Assembly (NCBI GenBank): GCA_965221635.1
Contig: OZ244902.1
Coordinates: 1,674,001 to 1,738,000, forward strand
Source: JAAXHB01 sp965221635
GTDB lineage: Bacteria > Actinomycetota > Acidimicrobiia > Acidimicrobiales > Aldehydirespiratoraceae
DNA length: 64,000 nt
Direction of reading: 5' to 3'
Shown here: one piece after another, positions 60,408 through 64,000 of the stretch
Layout of the letters: the number at the start of each line of letters is the position of its first letter
Position numbering within the stretch: position 1 is the stretch's first letter
Made by a program: the position numbers and the translations under genes
The notes under the pieces: generated by a model
What the model saw: the letters and a program-made list of their open reading frames with translations, nothing else
Told to the model about the DNA's origin: nothing
Databases searched by the model: none

Positions 60408-61073
60408 TCACATCTTGGCGCGGCTGGTCGCTGAAGCAGGGTTGCGGGGATTGTCGAGCCCGAGGGCGGCGCGCTCGGGCGGCAACAAGCGGCGAAGATC
60501 GGACGGATCGTCGATGTCGGCTGCCAGCGTCGGGTCACGCACCACCCGAAGCGCCAGACCCAACCGGTGGGCCTCGGCGCAGTGACGCCCAAACGAACCC
60601 GGCCCGTAGGAGAACTCAAAGCCCGAATCGGCCGGCACGCACACCACGTTGGAGCCTTCGCTTCCACGGTCGGGCGCGATAACCACCCCGGGCCCGATCA
60701 CCGGATGCAGGCTCTGCACGCAGGCCAGGTCGCCGTGAGCCACAACCACACGACCAAACCCGGCTGACCCCAGGCGCTCCAGCGCAACCTGAGCGGCCGC
60801 GTTCAGCCCGGTGGACCCCACCGTGATCACCTCGGCGCCCTCACCGTGCGCCCACTGCGACACTTCCCGGTCGTCGGTGGCCACGTGAACCGCGTGCGGC
60901 GCCGCCGCGGCCAACACCCGCCGGGCCATGGCCCGCATCAGATTTGAGCGTTGAACGGGGCTGAGAACATCCGAAAGGCGACTCAGCGCGCCGTCGAATG
61001 CCCTGATCGGAACCACAACGGCAGTTGGCACGGCATCGGCCGGGTCGTGAGTCTGCAAAGCGGAGGTGGCCAA
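60408..61073 (-). CDS. cofC: 2-phospho-L-lactate/phosphoenolpyruvate guanylyltransferase (coenzyme F420 synthesis)
   Basis: 221 residues from the TTG at 61073. CofC/FbiD features are V-V-V-P-I-R-A-F near residue 18 with S-R-L-S-D-V-L-S (K of K-x-R-L replaced), N-A-A-A-Q-V-A-L, H-G-D-L-A, A-P-D-R-G-S-E-G-S-N and F-x-Y-G-P-G-S-F-x-x-H. It makes the GTP-derived intermediate of the F420 side chain. Start is uncertain: GTG 61097 is possible but TTG 61073 sits 7 nt after TAGACT. The divergent gpsA start is 24 bp away. Confidence 0.85.
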   Translation of the reverse strand: MATSALQTHDPADAVPTAVVVPIRAFDGALSRLSDVLSPVQRSNLMRAMARRVLAAAAPHAVHVATDDREVSQWAHGEGAEVITVGSTGLNAAAQVALERLGSAGFGRVVVAHGDLACVQSLHPVIGPGVVIAPDRGSEGSNVVCVPADSGFEFSYGPGSFGRHCAEAHRLGLALRVVRDPTLAADIDDPSDLRRLLPPERAALGLDNPRNPASATSRAKM

Positions 61074-61080
61074 CAAAGCG

Positions 61081-61090
61081 AGTCTAGGGT
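61081..61090. promoter_or_regulatory. overlapping divergent -10 elements between cofC and gpsA
   Basis: AGTCTAGGGT contains TAGGGT on the plus strand (61085-61090), 7 nt before gpsA ATG 61098, and TAGACT on the minus strand (61086-61081), 7 nt before the cofC TTG 61073. They share the central TA. Confidence 0.55.
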
Positions 61091-61097
61091 TTCGCAC

Positions 61098-62117
61098 ATG
61101 TCGATACGGGTGAGTGTCGTGGGCGGCGGGTCGTGGGGAACGACCATGGCTCACTTGTGCGCTCACAACACGCCCACCGTGCTGTACTGCCGCAGCGGCA
61201 ATACTGCGAATGCGATCAACACTCACAGCGAGAACCGTCGCTACCTTCCCGGCCGGGCCCTGCATGGCGACCTTCGGGCAACCACCGACATCGCCGACGC
61301 GATTCGCCACGCAGACCTTGTGCTGATGGCTGTGCCTTCGCACGGCTTCCGATCATCGTGCGCGCTCCTCAAGGATCACATCCGTCCCGGTGTTGCGGTG
61401 GTGTCGCTCACCAAAGGCCTGGAACCGCTCACCAACAACCGCATGACCCAGGTCGTCACCTCCGAGTTGGGTGATCGCCCGGTTGGTGTGTTGAGCGGGC
61501 CGACACTGGCCGGGGAGATCATGGCCGGTCACGCCACCGCCGCGGTGCTTGCCATGTCGGAGCCCGCTGCCATTGCCGCCACTCAGCAGGTGATGACGCT
61601 GAGCCAGTTTCGGGTGTACGCCGGCACCGACGTGGTTGGCGTGGAGATGGCGGGCGCCACCAAGAACGTGATCGCGCTGGCCGCGGGCATGGCCGAAGGG
61701 CTCGGCGCCGGCAACAACACCAGAGCCGCGCTGATCACCCGTGGCCTGGTGGAGATGAGCCGCCTCGGCACGGCACTGGGTGGCCGGCAGTCCACCTTCT
61801 CGGGACTGGCCGGGATGGGTGACCTGGTGGCCACTTGCGCCAGTGAGCAGAGCCGCAACCGTCACGTGGGCGAGCGACTCGGCCGCGGCGAGGCGATCGG
61901 GGCGATCGTGGACTCGATGGATCAGATCGCCGAAGGCGTCAAGTCCACTCCGATCGTGGTGGACCTGGCACGCTCGCTGGGGGTGGAGATGCCCATAGCC
62001 GAACAGGTTCGAGCCGTGATCACCGAGAACCGCTCGGCCGCCGAGGCGTACCAGGCGCTGCTGAACCGTCCACCAACCACTGAGGTTCGCTCCGGGCTGG
62101 GCACCGCGTCGCGGTAG
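61098..62117 (+). CDS. gpsA: NAD(P)-dependent glycerol-3-phosphate dehydrogenase
   Basis: 339 residues. N-terminal V-V-G-G-G-S-W-G-T-T-M Rossmann motif, V-P-S-H in the NAD loop, S-L-T-K-G-L, S-G-P-T-L-A-G-E, catalytic lysine in A-T-K-N-V-I-A-L-A-A-G and L-A-G-M-G-D-L-V-A-T-C near the C-terminus. Makes sn-glycerol 3-phosphate from dihydroxyacetone phosphate for phospholipid synthesis. The lipid kinase at 51057 belongs to the same general process, though unlinked. Followed by an unknown gene 33 bp downstream. Confidence 0.95.
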   Translation: MSIRVSVVGGGSWGTTMAHLCAHNTPTVLYCRSGNTANAINTHSENRRYLPGRALHGDLRATTDIADAIRHADLVLMAVPSHGFRSSCALLKDHIRPGVAVVSLTKGLEPLTNNRMTQVVTSELGDRPVGVLSGPTLAGEIMAGHATAAVLAMSEPAAIAATQQVMTLSQFRVYAGTDVVGVEMAGATKNVIALAAGMAEGLGAGNNTRAALITRGLVEMSRLGTALGGRQSTFSGLAGMGDLVATCASEQSRNRHVGERLGRGEAIGAIVDSMDQIAEGVKSTPIVVDLARSLGVEMPIAEQVRAVITENRSAAEAYQALLNRPPTTEVRSGLGTASR

Positions 62118-62150
62118 CACGGCGTCGCAGCATTCGAGGGTGGATCAGCA

Positions 62151-63884
62151 ATGAGCGGGGGACTGGTTCTCGGGGACCTTGACGGGCCGGTGGCCTGGGT
62201 GGACTCCGCCGGCGCGGTCGCGCCCCTCGGGAAGGACTGGCAGGTTGCGTGGGCGGTGGGCTCATCGCAGCGCTGGCACGTGGCCGCCGACGAGGCGGCG
62301 GTGCGCTCGGGTTGCGTGGATGACACGCCGGTGGCGCTCACCGCCATGCGAGTACACGGAGGTGACGTCACCGCAACCGCCGCGGCGGTGCGGGCCGAGT
62401 CGAAGCGGGTGGTGGTGATCGAGTTTGCCAACCACACACCTGAGCCCGTGAGCCTCGCCGTTGCGGTGAAGCCGTGTGTTGGCGACACGCCGAGCCCGGC
62501 GGATTTTCGCTCCGGTGCCCGCCGAGGTTCGGGCTCACGCTCCCGAAGGGGCCGCGCCGGGCCGCTGTCCGTTAGGGGACGGCAGGTGTTGATGAACGGG
62601 CGGCCCGCCATCGAAACAGATCGGGAGCCCTCCCGGGTGGTGGCGGCCCACCACGCCCACGTGTGGGCAGCGCTGGGTGATGTGTCCGATGTGCCGGACG
62701 CAAGCCCTCACGGGCACATGGACGCCAGGTCGGTGGTGCTGGTGATGCCTCTGGTGGTGGGAGCAGTCCGCGCCGTGACAGTCCACCTCGATCCCCCAGC
62801 ACCAACAACGCGCAGGAACCGTCTTGCGCGACGGCGGCAACGTGGCGCCAATGCCGGGTCCCACGAGCCGGATGAGCCGACTGCTGCACCGCTGTCACCC
62901 GCTGCGGCCGTGGGGGGCTGGAATGCCGTTTTGGGACGGGCAGCCCGAATCGACCTCGGCGACGAATCAGCGCAGGGCCACTGGCGTGAGGGGATCGCCG
63001 CGGCGATCCTGCTAGCCGGAGACGAGGGCTTGGACATGGACGAAGGGGTGCCGTTGCTGCTTGACCGGGTGGGGCTGGCCGGTGAGGCCGACCGCGCCAG
63101 AACCACGTTGCTGCACGCCCTCTCGGCTGGGTCGCCCAAGCCGAGCCTGGCCGTGCGCGCCCTGGCCGCGTTGGCGTCGCGTCGGTTGCGGGCCGGCCGC
63201 GACTCCGGCTTGAGTGACTGGGCCGGGCCGCTGACCGCCGCCGCGGGGGACCTGCTCGACCACCGCACGGTTGCCGAGGTGGCCGCCGCCTTGGCCTACG
63301 AGGACCCGCCCGCGGCCGCTGATGCCGTCGGTCTGCTCGAAACCCTGAGCCCCCCTGAGCCGGCCAACGGTTCGCAGCGGGGGTCCGCCGGGTTGCCCGA
63401 GACATTCGCCGGTGAGAGCGGCTCACCTGTGACACCGGGGGAGGCGCCCGCCCCGAGCGCTGTCGCCTGCTCGCCCCGGCAGAGCGCTTCCATGCCGCGC
63501 AATGCCGACGGGCGTCCTGCGGGCAGCGCACCGGAGCCGTGTCCCACACCTCGCGCGGCGGTGGTGCGGGCGCTCGAAGCTCGAGTGGTGATGCTTCGAC
63601 AACTGCTGGATGCTGTGGTCACCGAATCTTGTGACACGCTCGTGCTTGCTCCCGGATTGCAGGCTCAATGGCAGCAAGCGCCGCTGGACGTGCGAGGCGT
63701 TCAAACCCGCCACGGTGAGCTTTCCTACTCGGTGCGTCGCCACGGGAACCGCCCGGCACTGCTGTGGGAACTGCGACCACACGGCGACGCGCCGCACAGT
63801 GTCGTCAACATCAAGTGCGGCCTGGATCCGGACTGGTCCACCGACGACAACACCGGCGAAGCCCTGCTGAGCCACCCGCAGTGA
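62151..63884 (+). CDS. hypothetical protein, possible sugar-hydrolase-like repeat fold
   Basis: 577 residues, no family recognised with confidence. An N-terminal beta-rich part (1-170) with G-D-L-D-G-P-V-A-W-V-D is followed by an R-rich basic patch at about 125-140. A helical middle region (about 265-400) contains W-R-E-G-I-A-A-A-I-L-L-A and L-L-D-R-V. A long disordered S/P/G segment (about 400-470) leads to a beta C-terminus with Y-S-V-R-R-H-G-N-R-P-A-L-L-W-E and P-H-S-V. The N-barrel, helical and C-terminal beta layout resembles six-hairpin glycosidases with maltose-phosphorylase-type ends; this is weak inference. It lies between gpsA and rnhB, both overlapping or close, so is likely co-transcribed. 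Confidence 0.6.
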   Translation: MSGGLVLGDLDGPVAWVDSAGAVAPLGKDWQVAWAVGSSQRWHVAADEAAVRSGCVDDTPVALTAMRVHGGDVTATAAAVRAESKRVVVIEFANHTPEPVSLAVAVKPCVGDTPSPADFRSGARRGSGSRSRRGRAGPLSVRGRQVLMNGRPAIETDREPSRVVAAHHAHVWAALGDVSDVPDASPHGHMDARSVVLVMPLVVGAVRAVTVHLDPPAPTTRRNRLARRRQRGANAGSHEPDEPTAAPLSPAAAVGGWNAVLGRAARIDLGDESAQGHWREGIAAAILLAGDEGLDMDEGVPLLLDRVGLAGEADRARTTLLHALSAGSPKPSLAVRALAALASRRLRAGRDSGLSDWAGPLTAAAGDLLDHRTVAEVAAALAYEDPPAAADAVGLLETLSPPEPANGSQRGSAGLPETFAGESGSPVTPGEAPAPSAVACSPRQSASMPRNADGRPAGSAPEPCPTPRAAVVRALEARVVMLRQLLDAVVTESCDTLVLAPGLQAQWQQAPLDVRGVQTRHGELSYSVRRHGNRPALLWELRPHGDAPHSVVNIKCGLDPDWSTDDNTGEALLSHPQ

Positions 63885-64000
63885 CCCGCCGATCCGTCAC
63901 ATCGGGCAGGGCGTCGCGCAGGCGGCCACCCAAGGGTGCCGTGCCCACACTGCGATTTGAGCGCGATCTTTGGGAGGCCGGAGTTGCCACGGTCGCAGGA
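63881..64000 (+). CDS. rnhB: ribonuclease HII, N-terminal fragment (continues past window)
   Basis: GTG at 63881 overlaps the previous stop (GTGA). The 40 visible codons give a basic tail, then P-T-L-R-F-E-R-D-L-W-E-A-G-V-A-T-V-A-G. This is the usual lead-in to the RNase HII active-site segment G-x-D-E-x-G-R-G, which would fall just outside the window. The enzyme removes ribonucleotides from RNA-DNA hybrids. The active site itself cannot be checked here. Confidence 0.75.
   Translation, partial: MTRRSVTSGRASRRRPPKGAVPTLRFERDLWEAGVATVAG

Noticed and set aside
62151..63884. Frameshifted glycoside hydrolase pseudogene
   Set aside because: The frame is uninterrupted over 577 codons with consistent codon bias. 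Similarity to glycosidases is too weak to call a family, let alone decay.

Overview
This is a G+C-rich bacterial chromosomal window with a largely housekeeping and catabolic gene set. It fits the phylum Actinomycetota, probably class Acidimicrobiia. The phylum is supported by a WhiB-family Fe-S regulator, a CtpE-like P-type ATPase, a CofC-type enzyme of coenzyme F420 synthesis and a very high use of GTG starts. Many genes also have a TAnnnT -10 hexamer placed 6-7 nt before the start codon, the signature of leaderless mRNAs. The class assignment is inference.

Layout. 0-3.8 kb: end of a propeller-like protein, a polymorphic-toxin-like protein with EF-hand-like repeats, and an aminotransferase/omega-amidase pair. 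3.9-10.7 kb: two acyl-CoA ligases, a pseudouridine-5'-phosphate glycosidase, a cytochrome P450 and an enoyl-CoA hydratase. 10.9-14.6 kb: two tandem fold-type-II PLP enzymes and a MarR regulator. 14.7-22.7 kb: AddB-AddA type helicase/nuclease operon. 22.8-25.5 kb: orphan HicB, ThpR, two small membrane proteins, a CDF transporter. 25.8-31.3 kb: a PASTA pseudokinase, then gatCAB. 31.3-41.7 kb: MATE exporter, a solitary type IIG restriction-modification enzyme with a palindromic operator-like element, an acyltransferase-SGNH fusion and a large repeat-containing lipoprotein. 41.8-45.4 kb: ilvBNC with a valine-rich leader peptide and an intrinsic terminator (attenuator). 45.5-52 kb: MFS exporter, thiolase, aldehyde dehydrogenase, WhiB, lipid kinase. 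52.0-54.2 kb: a PIN-like (DUF4411-type) / XRE-ImmA toxin-antitoxin-like cassette. 54-64 kb: two SDR proteins, a Rieske oxygenase, CtpE, a PIG-L deacetylase, CofC, GpsA, an unknown protein and the start of rnhB.

How the genes fit together. The ligases, hydratase, thiolase, aldehyde dehydrogenase, P450, Rieske oxygenase and SDRs suggest aerobic breakdown of lipids, sterols or aromatics, although they do not form one operon. The ilv, gat, gpsA and rnhB genes are core housekeeping. Defence or conflict genes are scattered: type IIG enzyme, XRE-ImmA/PIN-like pair, orphan HicB and the toxin-like protein.

The most unusual locus is the XRE-ImmA/PIN-like cassette. It is bounded by a 176-bp direct repeat (6 mismatches by eye). 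The repeat is the 3' end of the neighbouring SDR gene: one copy completes the intact gene, the other is a displaced 60-codon remnant directly after the toxin-like gene. This is the footprint expected for an element that inserts into a gene 3' end and restores it, yet no recombinase is present. Other items of note are a PASTA-domain kinase that has lost all catalytic residues, the ilv attenuator, and divergent gene pairs whose -10 elements overlap.
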